From CAZGNZ01 sp964527215 (GTDB lineage Bacteria; Fidelibacterota; Marinisomatia; SCGC-AAA003-L08; JACNLC01): 64,000 bases of DNA. Every line of letters starts with the position of its first letter. The first letter of the stretch is position 1. A program made the position numbers and the translations under genes. Below are positions 23,984 through 33,580 of this stretch, in pieces. The DNA lies in contig CAZGNZ010000007.1 of the NCBI GenBank assembly GCA_964527215.1, forward strand, positions 1 to 64,000, written 5' to 3'. A model generated the notes under the pieces. The model was not told where the DNA came from and did not search any database. It worked only from the letters and a program-made list of their open reading frames with translations.

Positions 23984-24750
23984 AGCAGAAGTGCTCCCAG
24001 AATATAATCCAGACAGACAATCATAACACAGGAAACCACCACTGTCATTGTGGTGGCCCGCCCGACGCCGTGAGCGCCGTGACGGGTGTTGAAGCCCTGA
24101 TAACAGGCAATGGATGTGATAGCGAATCCAAACGCAACGGATTTAATCAGTCCGAACCAGGCATCCCACGGTCTGAACCAGGTTCGCAGTCCTTTGATGA
24201 ATTCGAAATAGGTGACATCCATCTGAATCGAAGCCGAAACGAAGCCGCCGATGATTCCGCAGGCATCGGCAATAATTACAAGAACCGGAAACATGATTGT
24301 GCCCGCCAAAATACGGGGCATCACCAGAAAAGTCACAGGGTCAAAGGACAGCGATTCCAGAGCATCAATCTGTTCCGTTACCCGCATGGTACCCAGTTCT
24401 GCTGCAATTGTGGCACCTACCCTGCCGGTGAGAACCAGACCGGTGATCATAGGCCCCAGTTCCAGCAGCACAGACTCTCCCACCACAGAACCGACATACC
24501 ATTGCGGCATCCAGCTGCTGAACTGGTAGGATGACTGTACTGACGTTACCATTCCTGAAAACCAGGACGTCAGCATGATGATGGGAATAGACTGTGCCCC
24601 GATAATGATCAGCTGATCGATGACATTGGAAAAATAGCGGTGCCAGCCGGGAAGTGCACCAAACATGTGCAGCATGAGAAGGACGTAGCGGCCGATTCCT
24701 TCAAAAAAGCGTATCAGCACCCGAAACGGTAAAAATATAAAACAAACCAT
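23980..24750 (-). CDS. mlaE: Phospholipid transport permease MlaE
   Basis: MlaE family (DUF140): five or six membrane helices with the conserved central stretch LGPMITGLVLTGRVGATIAAELGTM and EQIDALESL. First gene of mlaE-F-D. 256 residues, normal. A strong terminator (24813-24850) separates it from glyA, so the operon promoter should lie in 24751-24812. Confidence 0.93.
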   Translation of the reverse strand: MVCFIFLPFRVLIRFFEGIGRYVLLMLHMFGALPGWHRYFSNVIDQLIIIGAQSIPIIMLTSWFSGMVTSVQSSYQFSSWMPQWYVGSVVGESVLLELGPMITGLVLTGRVGATIAAELGTMRVTEQIDALESLSFDPVTFLVMPRILAGTIMFPVLVIIADACGIIGGFVSASIQMDVTYFEFIKGLRTWFRPWDAWFGLIKSVAFGFAITSIACYQGFNTRHGAHGVGRATTMTVVVSCVMIVCLDYILGALLL

Positions 24751-24812
24751 GTTGGATTATACATTAATATACTATGTACTCGCAAGGATTAGGTGGTAGC
24801 AAATTGTGACAG

Positions 24813-24850
24813 AAAAACAGTCCCGGACGGAAATTAATTCAGCCGGGACT
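24813..24850 (-). terminator. Rho-independent terminator after glyA
   Basis: On the minus strand AGTCCCGG (24850-24843) pairs with CCGGGACT (24826-24819), the loop is 16 bases and a run of five T follows. It begins 17 bases past the glyA stop and closes the seven-gene run that starts at 33580. Confidence 0.88.
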
Positions 24851-24866
24851 GAAATTGAACAGCTGA

Positions 24867-26165
24867 TTATTCGGATAAATCAGGATAGAGGGGAAATTCG
24901 CTGCAAATTTCCTGCACTTCACTCCGTACCGAAGCGACAGTTGACTCATCGTTGATATTCCGCACAACCCGATCAATAAGGCGGGCAATCCGTCTCATCA
25001 CATCTTCATTCATACCGCGGGTGGTCAGAGCAGGAGTGCCGACCCGGATTCCGCTGGTGATCATCGGGCTGCGTTTGTCAAACGGGACCATGTTCTTGTT
25101 GGTGGTGATGCCGGCCTCTTCCAGTACTCTTTCTGTTTTCTTTCCGCTGACATTGAATTTTGTCAGATCGATAAGGATCACATGGGTATCTGTTCCGCCG
25201 GATACCAGATCATAATCCAGTTCCAGAAAGGTTTCAGCCAGAGCCTGCGCATTGTTCACTATCTGCTGTGCATAAAGCTTGAACGACGGCTGCAGTGCTT
25301 CACCAAATGCAACCGCTTTGCCGGCAATCACATGCATCAGCGGTCCGCCCTGGATACCGGGCATGACGGCACTGTCAATCAGTTCCGAAATCATTTTTAC
25401 CCGCCCGCTTTTTGGAGCGACAACTCCCCAGGTATTTTCAAAATCCCTGCCCGCCAGAATCAATCCGCCCCGGGGACCCCGCAGCGTTTTATGGGTGGTG
25501 GAAGTTACAAAATGGCAGTGAGGCCATGGAGTGGGATGAATTCCTGCAGCCACCAGTCCGGCCGGATGGGCAATATCCGCCATAAGGAACGCTTCAACTT
25601 CATCTGCAACTTCCCGGAATTTTTCAAATTCGATAAACCGGGGATAGGCACTCCCGCCGCAGACGATGAGCCGCGGCCGGTGCTCAAGGGCCAGTTTTCG
25701 AACTTCATCAAAATCTACCCGGCCCGTGTCTTCACTGACACCATACGAAACAAAGCGATACAGTTTGCCTGAAAAATTAACGGGACTGCCGTGGGTCAGG
25801 TGTCCGCCGTGTGCCAGATTTAGACCCATGACGGTATCACCCGGTTTCAGCATCGTCAGATAAACACCCATATTGGCCTGGGATCCGGAATGCGGCTGAA
25901 CATTGGCATATTCGCAGTTGAACAGCTCTTTTACCCGGTCACGGGCAATATTTTCCGCGAGATCCACCTGATCACAGCCGCCGTAGTATCGTTTCCCAGG
26001 ATATCCTTCGGCATATTTATTGGTCAGCACTGATCCAACGGTTTCCAGAACAGTCCGACTGGTAAAATTCTCAGATGCAATCATCTCCAGTGTATTGCGC
26101 TGCCGGTGAAGTTCTCCGCTGACAGTACCAAACACCTCAGGATCCTGCTGCTGAATAATATTCAT
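24867..26165 (-). CDS. glyA: Serine hydroxymethyltransferase
   Basis: PLP-dependent interconversion of serine and glycine with tetrahydrofolate, the main one-carbon source. The PLP lysine is in TSTTHKTLRGPRGG (about residue 226), and the N-terminal substrate-binding region IASENFTS and the YAEGYPGKRYYGG stretch are intact. 432 residues, full length. Starts 3 bases after the rpiB stop. Confidence 0.97.
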   Translation of the reverse strand: MNIIQQQDPEVFGTVSGELHRQRNTLEMIASENFTSRTVLETVGSVLTNKYAEGYPGKRYYGGCDQVDLAENIARDRVKELFNCEYANVQPHSGSQANMGVYLTMLKPGDTVMGLNLAHGGHLTHGSPVNFSGKLYRFVSYGVSEDTGRVDFDEVRKLALEHRPRLIVCGGSAYPRFIEFEKFREVADEVEAFLMADIAHPAGLVAAGIHPTPWPHCHFVTSTTHKTLRGPRGGLILAGRDFENTWGVVAPKSGRVKMISELIDSAVMPGIQGGPLMHVIAGKAVAFGEALQPSFKLYAQQIVNNAQALAETFLELDYDLVSGGTDTHVILIDLTKFNVSGKKTERVLEEAGITTNKNMVPFDKRSPMITSGIRVGTPALTTRGMNEDVMRRIARLIDRVVRNINDESTVASVRSEVQEICSEFPLYPDLSE

Positions 26166-26168
26166 TGG

Positions 26169-26597
26169 TTACACCTCTATTTTTTTTACTCTTGGTTCAT
26201 GTCTGCCGCCGTCAAACGGTGTTGTAAACCATACCTGAATTATTTTACGCATTAGGGCAATATCCGTCATTCGGGCACCCATGGCAAGCACATTGGCATC
26301 GTTGTGCCTGCGGCTCAGTTCCGCATGCTCTGCAGAAGTACATAATGCCGCCCGAACACCCTTAATTTTGTTGGCGGCAATTGAGATTCCGATTCCGGTA
26401 CCGCAGATTGCAATTCCCCTCTCAGCCTTTCCCCCGGTCACAGCCTTGCCGACCTGATGGCCGAAATCCGGATAATCCACCGAATCGGTCCCATGTGTGC
26501 CTACGTCAAGGATTTCCATTCCAAGAGACTCAAGGTATGGAATCAAGGCAGACTTTGCATCAAAGCCCGCGTGATCACTTCCAATAGCAACTAACAT
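26169..26597 (-). CDS. rpiB: Ribose-5-phosphate isomerase B
   Basis: Start chosen at the ATG at 26597 (MLVAIGSDHAGF), where the family begins; the longer ORF is shadow of the gene upstream. Substrate and catalytic residues are in GSDHAGF and AICGTGIGISIAANK (active-site Cys). 142 residues, normal. It catalyses the ribose 5-phosphate/ribulose 5-phosphate exchange in the pentose phosphate route. It overlaps the end of the TPR lipoprotein gene by 7 bases. Confidence 0.95.
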   Translation of the reverse strand: MLVAIGSDHAGFDAKSALIPYLESLGMEILDVGTHGTDSVDYPDFGHQVGKAVTGGKAERGIAICGTGIGISIAANKIKGVRAALCTSAEHAELSRRHNDANVLAMGARMTDIALMRKIIQVWFTTPFDGGRHEPRVKKIEV

Positions 26598-27829
26598 TTT
26601 TTTCGTGCCAGTGAACGGGTAATGCCAAATTCCTTGTAGCAGCTGCCCTGCGGTGAATATTCCCGTTCCCCTTCCGGACGCATGAACCAGTCTGAACATT
26701 TGGTGATCATATTTTCTTCCAGCCAGTCGCGCCGGGTACGGGCACGGGTATATCCCTTTTTCAAGGCTTTGTCATAATCGAGAAATGAAAATTCGTAAAC
26801 TGCTTTATCGTCAAATGTCAGAGCATCGCTGCAGGACTCTGCCATTTCAAAATATACTTCAGCCCGCATGAAAAAACTTTGACCATTTTCACCGCTGGCC
26901 CGAACACCCTTTTCCGCCCAAGACAGAGCGTCTTTCAAACTACCGGAGTCAATAAGAATCTGAACGATGGCAAAAATACTTTCATAGTCGGACGGATCGA
27001 CGCGGACCACTTCCTCATATGTTGCCTGAGCCTGATCATGCTGTCCCAGATCAAGATATGTTTCTGCCAGCATTTTCAGTACTTTCGAGTTGTAGCGGTC
27101 GCAACCGCGCAGTTCAACCAGGCATTCCAGCGCGGAATCAAAGTTGTCCAGTTCGCGCCGGGCGGAGGCACATTCGATTCCATAATCAATATTGCAGGGC
27201 TCCTCTCTCCAGCGTGCGCAGAATGCTTCCGATTCATCCCATCCGCACTCACTGGCTGCTGCGGAGAGTTCACCCATCACTTTTCTGTCCTTGGAATCTA
27301 TTTTACGGATCATTTCCAGCATCCGCTTCCGTTCATCACAATTATTATCCATCGTGTAGATATCATACAGATCCCACATAACATCAGTGTTGTCATCTTC
27401 GATTTCCAGGATGGTCTCCAGCATATCAACCGCAATCGGTACGTTTCCGGTTTTCTGCTCAACAAACGCCCGGAACCGCAAAAACTGGACATCATCCCGA
27501 AGATAATTATATCCCTGTTCACAAGCCCAGCGCGCACTGTCAAGATTTGCCAGCTGGTAGTAGGAACGTCCCATGTATTCCCAAATTGCTTCCGCGTTTC
27601 GTTCACCGCAGCCGGCATCAATTACCGTCCACCAGTTACGAATGGCTGCCACATAGTCCTGATTCTGGTAATTGGTGTGGGCAAAGCTGATATACAGATC
27701 GCATTCCTCGTTTCTCTCTTCCAGCGCAGCACCTCCGTTATCCACCGGTTCAACCGGTTCCGGCGGTACACAGCCGATATATAATAGTCCCATTGACAGC
27801 AGAGTTAATAGCAACAGCGATTTTTTCAT
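26591..27829 (-). CDS. Tetratricopeptide-repeat lipoprotein
   Basis: Lipobox YIGC at about residue 20 after a hydrophobic signal. The mature protein is made of helical TPR-like repeats (SYYQLANLDSARWACEQGYN, LRGCDRYNSKVLKMLAETYLDLGQHDQAQATYEEV) with an unusual number of Cys residues, some of which may form disulfides in the periplasm. 412 residues. No enzyme motif. It sits between an outer-membrane protein and rpiB, and may be a scaffold in the envelope. Confidence 0.7.
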   Translation of the reverse strand: MKKSLLLLTLLSMGLLYIGCVPPEPVEPVDNGGAALEERNEECDLYISFAHTNYQNQDYVAAIRNWWTVIDAGCGERNAEAIWEYMGRSYYQLANLDSARWACEQGYNYLRDDVQFLRFRAFVEQKTGNVPIAVDMLETILEIEDDNTDVMWDLYDIYTMDNNCDERKRMLEMIRKIDSKDRKVMGELSAAASECGWDESEAFCARWREEPCNIDYGIECASARRELDNFDSALECLVELRGCDRYNSKVLKMLAETYLDLGQHDQAQATYEEVVRVDPSDYESIFAIVQILIDSGSLKDALSWAEKGVRASGENGQSFFMRAEVYFEMAESCSDALTFDDKAVYEFSFLDYDKALKKGYTRARTRRDWLEENMITKCSDWFMRPEGEREYSPQGSCYKEFGITRSLARKKC

Positions 27830-27835
27830 TGTCCC

Positions 27836-29113
27836 TTACTTCCTTTTTCTTTTAACGAACCAGGCCTCTCCCGTTGATAAACCAACAACCAGTTCGATGT
27901 ACCGTTCAGTTTCATATTCCGGAAATACACCGGAACGCTGCCCGATTTTCAGGCCGATATCCACATAGTTGGAGTTGCGAATGTATTCCATTCCCAATCC
28001 GCAGGTAATCCCAAAATCATGATACGCTTTGCCGTCCAGATTGCTCAGCGCATCAGAGATGGAAACCGAATTGAAATCTCTTCTGGTGAAATAGGCCCCG
28101 ATCCGTCCGGATAGCGTATTCCACGCCCCAATCCGGGGATTGTCATACCGGTAAAAATATCCGCCGCTGACACTTTGACCGGCGGCCCCGTTTTTTTCGA
28201 ACAGCAGGAGCTCAATCGGGATATCGGTACTTCCGTTCAGATGCATTTCCCCAATCCAGCCGGTGTTCTCACCAGTATGCACCAGATACCCGATTCCCAG
28301 TTCCGTCAGGCTGAATCCTTCGCTGACGCTTGTTTTTGGAGCAGACCCGGAACTGAAAAAGTACGTATCGCTGACTACCTTGAGATTGGTCCGGATTGCC
28401 GCTGACACGACAATCTGCTGCCGGTCACTGAAATAGCGGCCTTCCAGCTGGAATAAATTTCCGCTGAACCGGTTTTTCCGCTCCAGAGCGGTCGTTTCAA
28501 TGGGTGTACCGCCATAGGTCATCTCACCGGTTTCAGGGTTGGTGTACGCTGAGTAGGTTAAAATTGAATCAATTATTTCCTGACTGCCGAATTCAACATC
28601 CCACTGCAGACCCAGAGCATACTGTTCATTTACTTTTGCAGAATAATTCAGGAAAAAGTGAGATATACCTCCCACACCGTGAAACTTGGAAACTGAAGAA
28701 AAATATGAATCATCAAATTGTACCACCGGGTGATCGCCAAGCTGTTCCAACAGGTAAAAATCGTGACGGGTCCATGGTTTCACTCCCAGACCGAACTGCT
28801 GATCAGGTCCGATTTTAAAATTGACGCCAATCTGGTTAAAGTACTGATGCGTCTGCTGCGGCAGGATGTCCGTTTCCACCAATCCGAATGTTGTGCTCAT
28901 GCTGATTCGGGTTAAGGCACTCTGCCAGAGCGATGAGGTGCTGCTGAAGCAGACGCCGTCACTGCGACCCGAAAAATATTGTGAACCGCCCAATGCCAAA
29001 GCAGCCGGATCGACTGTTTGGACCGGCTCTCCCAGACCCGTTAATGCCAGGGAAGTGCTTTGACTAAACAGGCCGGCTGTCAGGATAAAGGTAATTGCAA
29101 GCTGTTTCATCAT
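27836..29113 (-). CDS. Outer-membrane beta-barrel protein of unknown role
   Basis: 425 residues, signal peptide, then a start (GLGEPVQTVDPAALALGGSQYF) reminiscent of UPF0164/PorV-like and FadL-like barrels, followed by alternating amphipathic strands to the end. The C-terminus is basic (FVKRKRK) instead of aromatic, which is odd for a barrel. Overlaps the stop of the acidic-repeat lipoprotein by four bases, so the two are probably made together and may interact at the surface. Confidence 0.6.
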   Translation of the reverse strand: MMKQLAITFILTAGLFSQSTSLALTGLGEPVQTVDPAALALGGSQYFSGRSDGVCFSSTSSLWQSALTRISMSTTFGLVETDILPQQTHQYFNQIGVNFKIGPDQQFGLGVKPWTRHDFYLLEQLGDHPVVQFDDSYFSSVSKFHGVGGISHFFLNYSAKVNEQYALGLQWDVEFGSQEIIDSILTYSAYTNPETGEMTYGGTPIETTALERKNRFSGNLFQLEGRYFSDRQQIVVSAAIRTNLKVVSDTYFFSSGSAPKTSVSEGFSLTELGIGYLVHTGENTGWIGEMHLNGSTDIPIELLLFEKNGAAGQSVSGGYFYRYDNPRIGAWNTLSGRIGAYFTRRDFNSVSISDALSNLDGKAYHDFGITCGLGMEYIRNSNYVDIGLKIGQRSGVFPEYETERYIELVVGLSTGEAWFVKRKRK

Positions 29114-32034
29114 TTTGAAAATAAAATCTCCAGTCTTGGGTGTTTGGTCGTATCAGCATCCTGTTCATTATGGATAACAAGAGTGGAGAAATTATGATCC
29201 ACATCATCGGTCCGCAGCATAAACCCATGAAATTCTGCATTGCCTGAAACGAACTCCTGCAGACTGGATTTCAGGTTGATGATCACGGAATCCGTTCCGG
29301 TTGTAATATCCTGATAGGGCGCGTAGTCCGGTACGGGTTCGGACTGCACACTGTCTTCCTCTGCAGAATACATCTCAGTCAGCTGTTCCACAATCACCCG
29401 GAACTCATCATAAAGGCTTGATCGGCTAGTATCAACGTGGAATATCAAATCGGCCCTGGATATAACTGCGTCCGGGTTGCTGTCAATAAATGCATGAAGC
29501 TCAGGAAGCTCCATGACCGTCACCAGCTGTTCGCTGTAATTTACAGCGGACTGGGACATCAATTCATCAGCAGGGATGCTCTTTGGAGCAAACAGCGATA
29601 CATCATCTATAATTTTTGCATCGGATACACTGCGAATACTGGCGGATTTCTCTGTAAGCAGCGTATCCTGATAAATAAACGGGAGGTGAACCAACTGCAT
29701 CTGATACCCGTGAATGGGTTTTTCCGTAAATGCTGATATCTGTACATCAACAGTTTCATCGCCGTTTGTTTGGATACCTGAAATCCACACGGCCGCGTCG
29801 TATCCATCATCCAAATCCCAGCTGGCAAAGACGGTATCGGGATTTTCGACCCGGTTCCATTCGTAGTAATTATCGCCAAGATCCGTGATCAGCCTGTTTC
29901 CGCCGTAATAGGTTTCCAGGGTGTCCGGCGTCTGGTCCGTACCCCAGTCATACCATTGTTCGCCTTCGCCTTCAGTCCACAGACCGTCGAGACTGCCGGC
30001 ATCTACCCAATCCAGTACACCGTTCCCCTCTGATCCGAGACCCGTTTCGGAATCATAATCATCCTGATTGGGATCAGTAACATAGTCGTCTTCTGCCGGA
30101 TCAGGATTCAGTTCTGCGTCGTATCCGTCTTCGGCTGCAGACCATATTCCGTCTTCACCAGTGTCTTCAAATATCTCATAATAGTCGTAGTCACCGTTAT
30201 TTTCCGTCCCATCCAGATTGTAACCCGGTTCATCCGGGCTCCAGAGGCCGTCCGGACCGGCATCCAGGTAGGGTTCTCCCAGATTATACTGACCATCGCC
30301 CTCAAATCCGATTTGCAGAATCGGGTCCCAGTCATCATTGCTGGGGTCCGGCAGGTTTACCGGATCGTATCCGATTTCGTCTTCATTATACAGACCGTCA
30401 GGTCCGGTATCCTGAAAAATCTCCCCTTGGTCATACCGGCCGTTATTTTCCTGGCCCTCTCCGTCATCCCACTGATCATTCTGTTCACCCTCATCCGGCC
30501 CGGGATATTCGGGATCGCCATCGCACAGGCGGTCTGGTCCGCAATCCAGCCAGTTGTCTTCAGAGGGATCAATATTGAAATCATCGCCGTTGGGATCCGG
30601 GTTGTCAATCGGATCATAACCTTCTTCTTCCCAGCTCCAGAGACTGTCCAGACCGGTATCATAAAAGGGTTCGCCCTCATCATAATTCCCGTCCAGTTCC
30701 GAACCGGTACTGTTATATCCCGGTTCATCTTCATTACAGATATTGTCCCAGCCGCAGTCGTCGTAAAACTCACCGAAGTCGTATTCGCCATTCCCCTCGG
30801 TCAGAGTGGAGTCTTCAACATCGTACTCATCCCGAAACTGGTAATCGTCCTGATTGGGATCAAGGTCCATATTTGCCAGAGTAACATTGGCAAAATAAAA
30901 TCCTATGATGTCACTGGTGTCCGGCTCATATTCCGTAAGTTCCAGATGGTAGGTGGACAAAACGATATTGCTGAGGATTTCGTTTTCATCAATTACCGGA
31001 TCGAATCCTGTGGTATCCAGGGCAATAATGCGGCCCCATTCATTGGTGAACGGGGAATCTACAGCTGCAAAAACATGACTTTGGGAACTGGTGACATTCA
31101 GTATGTCATACTTGATCAGAACACTGTCAATTTCCGAATAGGTTTTGAAATCGAGATCAAGAGCCGGCCATGTGGAGCTGTATGGATAATTGGAAGAATA
31201 AAAGCTGATTTCCTGTTCGGGGTCGGTTTCGGTCAGTATGATGCTGTACTGGTTGACCGCCCCCGTGGAGCAGAAATCTGTCATCAGCTGTTCAATGAGC
31301 GGATTGTCGGGATCTTCTCCGGACTCTTCAATAAGTATGTCAACCGAGTAGCGGTTAATAATGACGGGCAGTTCCAATCCGACATCAGGATCCGTCAAGT
31401 CAAGTTCCTCATTTCCCAGCCGAACATGATTTGAATCAATGAACTCAAATACCATGTTTTCGTCCCAGTCCCAACCTGCAGACAGCTCCGAATGGTTAAT
31501 CAGATAGGCTTTCATTGACTGATATGCGGGTGTCGGATTGACGGACCCTTCATCCGGTCCAAAAGGAAGGACGTCGTCATACAGGCTGTCAACTGAGGTC
31601 GTATCCCGGGGAGTGGTAAAATCATTTTTTCCGATGGTGTAGAGGGTCAGCTTTCCGCTGACAAACTCGATGCTGTCCGGGATAAGATCACACATGGCGG
31701 TATAACCCGCCAGGGTGTCGGACTTGATTTTCAGCAGAACGGCACTCTGCCGGGTACTGTCAACGGTACCGGTATAAATTTTCGAGCTGAAGCCGAGGCT
31801 TCCCTGGCTGCGGTGGGTAAAACTGTAGTCAACGGGACAGTGCCGGGTGTCAAGAATGTGGCCGGCATCACCCACATCGACATTTACCGGTTCCGTTTCG
31901 CATGATACAAAAAGGAGTAGCCAGAGCCCGGCCAGGAGACCGGCTAGGCCGGGATTTTTAAATCGGGGAAAAATAAAATCAGATTTCTTGTAATATGGAT
32001 TTGATGGCTGCTGACGCGGATTTCCAGTCTTCAT
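29110..32034 (-). CDS. Giant acidic-repeat lipoprotein
   Basis: 974 residues. A hydrophobic segment with lipobox FVSC at about 41-44 marks it as a lipoprotein. Residues about 380-690 consist of irregular Asp/Glu/Gly/Asn-rich repeats with the core GxYDxGExFxDxGxDGLWxxDExGYD, seven or more copies, interleaved with NPDPxxDD. These look like calcium-binding loops of the EF-hand or thrombospondin-3 kind. The ends look beta-rich. The only ATG lies 55 bases inside the upstream gene with no clear ribosome site, so the exact start is uncertain. Role unknown; surface or calcium-dependent adhesion is a guess. Confidence 0.65.
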   Translation of the reverse strand: MKTGNPRQQPSNPYYKKSDFIFPRFKNPGLAGLLAGLWLLLFVSCETEPVNVDVGDAGHILDTRHCPVDYSFTHRSQGSLGFSSKIYTGTVDSTRQSAVLLKIKSDTLAGYTAMCDLIPDSIEFVSGKLTLYTIGKNDFTTPRDTTSVDSLYDDVLPFGPDEGSVNPTPAYQSMKAYLINHSELSAGWDWDENMVFEFIDSNHVRLGNEELDLTDPDVGLELPVIINRYSVDILIEESGEDPDNPLIEQLMTDFCSTGAVNQYSIILTETDPEQEISFYSSNYPYSSTWPALDLDFKTYSEIDSVLIKYDILNVTSSQSHVFAAVDSPFTNEWGRIIALDTTGFDPVIDENEILSNIVLSTYHLELTEYEPDTSDIIGFYFANVTLANMDLDPNQDDYQFRDEYDVEDSTLTEGNGEYDFGEFYDDCGWDNICNEDEPGYNSTGSELDGNYDEGEPFYDTGLDSLWSWEEEGYDPIDNPDPNGDDFNIDPSEDNWLDCGPDRLCDGDPEYPGPDEGEQNDQWDDGEGQENNGRYDQGEIFQDTGPDGLYNEDEIGYDPVNLPDPSNDDWDPILQIGFEGDGQYNLGEPYLDAGPDGLWSPDEPGYNLDGTENNGDYDYYEIFEDTGEDGIWSAAEDGYDAELNPDPAEDDYVTDPNQDDYDSETGLGSEGNGVLDWVDAGSLDGLWTEGEGEQWYDWGTDQTPDTLETYYGGNRLITDLGDNYYEWNRVENPDTVFASWDLDDGYDAAVWISGIQTNGDETVDVQISAFTEKPIHGYQMQLVHLPFIYQDTLLTEKSASIRSVSDAKIIDDVSLFAPKSIPADELMSQSAVNYSEQLVTVMELPELHAFIDSNPDAVISRADLIFHVDTSRSSLYDEFRVIVEQLTEMYSAEEDSVQSEPVPDYAPYQDITTGTDSVIINLKSSLQEFVSGNAEFHGFMLRTDDVDHNFSTLVIHNEQDADTTKHPRLEILFSK

Positions 32035-32806
32035 TTACGGTTTCACTATTTAAAGTAACAATGGCATTATCACAATTTTCATAGGTACCTTTCAAGTTTT
32101 TATCTTTATTGATCTGCTTGAGAAGTCCCTCTTTTTCGTCGTCCACAACAATCACTTTATGCGCATGTTCCATAGCGAATTTGATGTTATCCTGCTGTGC
32201 TCCGTTATCCGGAGCATCCAACCCCACCGCCTGATAAGTTTCACGCGAGAAATAGCGGTAATCTTCGGTCAGATCATGCAGCAGAAAAGCGGTTTTGATA
32301 TTTTGGTAAAACTCATCATCCTGATACTGTTTCAGCAGTGCAGGCACCATGGAGGTCTGCCAGTCATTGCAGATGATGATGTCCGGTGCCCAGAACAGGT
32401 GTTTCAGAGCATCCAACGCTACTTTTGCGAAAAGGGTGAATTTCAGATCGTTGTCCTTATACACCCGCCCGTTTCTGGCTTTGTACAGCAGTTCCGGAAG
32501 CGGTTTGAAAAATTCGTTGTACTGCAGAAAATACACCTGCACCCGGCTCTCTGGAATAAAGGCGGATTTCAAATTGACGACAACATCATCATCATTAAAC
32601 CGTATCGGCAGGTCTCGCAGTCGAATAACTTCCCGTATCACATATTTTCGTTCGCTGATAAAGCCGTATTTCGGCTGCAGCAGTCGAATATCAATATCCG
32701 GATCTTCATTATAAATCATGGATATTTTCCGGGTAAACTGACTTAAAGAATATGCGCCGCAGAACGGGGCTGTCTCAGAAGTCAAATAATATATTTTAAG
32801 TGCCAT
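31979..32806 (-). CDS. Starch/glycogen synthase catalytic-domain protein, N-terminal half only
   Basis: The N-terminus MALKIYYLTSETAPFCGAYSL aligns with the GT5 glycogen synthase start (family: VxSExxPxxKxGGLADV), and NDWQTSMVPALL is the conserved nucleotide-lobe His/Trp region. The protein stops at 275 residues, without the second GT-B domain that holds most ADP-glucose contacts. The KxGG motif is also replaced (FCGAYS). Such half-length proteins occur in Bacteroidota and relatives; they are probably not normal synthases. Confidence 0.7.
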   Translation of the reverse strand: MALKIYYLTSETAPFCGAYSLSQFTRKISMIYNEDPDIDIRLLQPKYGFISERKYVIREVIRLRDLPIRFNDDDVVVNLKSAFIPESRVQVYFLQYNEFFKPLPELLYKARNGRVYKDNDLKFTLFAKVALDALKHLFWAPDIIICNDWQTSMVPALLKQYQDDEFYQNIKTAFLLHDLTEDYRYFSRETYQAVGLDAPDNGAQQDNIKFAMEHAHKVIVVDDEKEGLLKQINKDKNLKGTYENCDNAIVTLNSETVNEDWKSASAAIKSILQEI

Positions 32807-32815
32807 AAGACCTTC

Positions 32816-33580
32816 TTATAAAGAGTTGAAATATTCGAAGCTGCGCTGATATCGGTCACTATTGGGATAGTTCTCAATATGATTTCGAAAAATGGTTTTG
32901 GCTTCCTGATTTTCTCCGATATTCATATGACAGAGCCCCAGCTTGAACATGGCATGATCGGCTTTGTTGGCTCCGGGAAAATCAAATACCTTTTCAAATT
33001 CGAGGATAGCCCGTCGGTAGTCTTTTTTTGCATAATATATTTCACCCAGCCAGTACTGGCAGTTATCCGAATAGTCATGTACCCTGCTGGCTTTCAGCAG
33101 ACTGTTAAAAATGGATAATGCAGAGTCATAGTTGCCATTCTGGTATTCCGCCAGTGCTTCAATATATTTGGCTCGGTATTCATCCGAGGTGAGGTGTATG
33201 GTGTTTTGACCGGGACCGTCTGCAGACCGAGCTCCTGCCTGACGATTCTGATTTATCTGCACTTCAAGGGCTCGAATATCCTCACGTAATTCAAAGTACA
33301 AGCTGTCATAATAAGCCGTTCGTCCGTCCAGTATTTTTATTCTGCTGTCCAGCCTGTCAGCCGTTTTGTTCAGATTCTCATTCATGACATTCAGCATAAC
33401 CACAATGGAATCGGCAGTTTGTGGCGATCCAACAATCATGGGGGTACTTGGATCCGGGCTGGGTGCCTGAGTGCAATTGGTCATTATCAAGGCAGCCGCA
33501 CAAACCAGGATGACGATCACGGTGGACCGCTTCTGCAGGTATCCTGGCCTTGTCTTTACTGTTTTTACTTTTAAATACAT
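32816..33580 (-). CDS. CpoB/YbgF-like TPR lipoprotein
   Basis: Long basic start, hydrophobic signal and a lipobox-like MTNC at about 33-36. A coiled-coil segment (about 68-115) is followed by tetratricopeptide repeats (YIEALAEYQNGNYDSALSIF, YWLGEIYYAKKDYRRAI, HAMFKLGLCHMNIGENQEA). This order matches CpoB (YbgF), which works with Tol-Pal and peptidoglycan synthases, but no tol genes are visible here. 254 residues. First gene of the run that ends at glyA. Confidence 0.7.
   Translation of the reverse strand: MYLKVKTVKTRPGYLQKRSTVIVILVCAAALIMTNCTQAPSPDPSTPMIVGSPQTADSIVVMLNVMNENLNKTADRLDSRIKILDGRTAYYDSLYFELREDIRALEVQINQNRQAGARSADGPGQNTIHLTSDEYRAKYIEALAEYQNGNYDSALSIFNSLLKASRVHDYSDNCQYWLGEIYYAKKDYRRAILEFEKVFDFPGANKADHAMFKLGLCHMNIGENQEAKTIFRNHIENYPNSDRYQRSFEYFNSL

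Noticed and set aside
30313..31434. Plus-strand ORF of 373 codons
   Set aside because: It lies antisense to the acidic-repeat lipoprotein; the Asp/Gly/Tyr codon bias of the repeats leaves the opposite strand free of stops. The translation is a run of Ile, Val and Gly without domain features.
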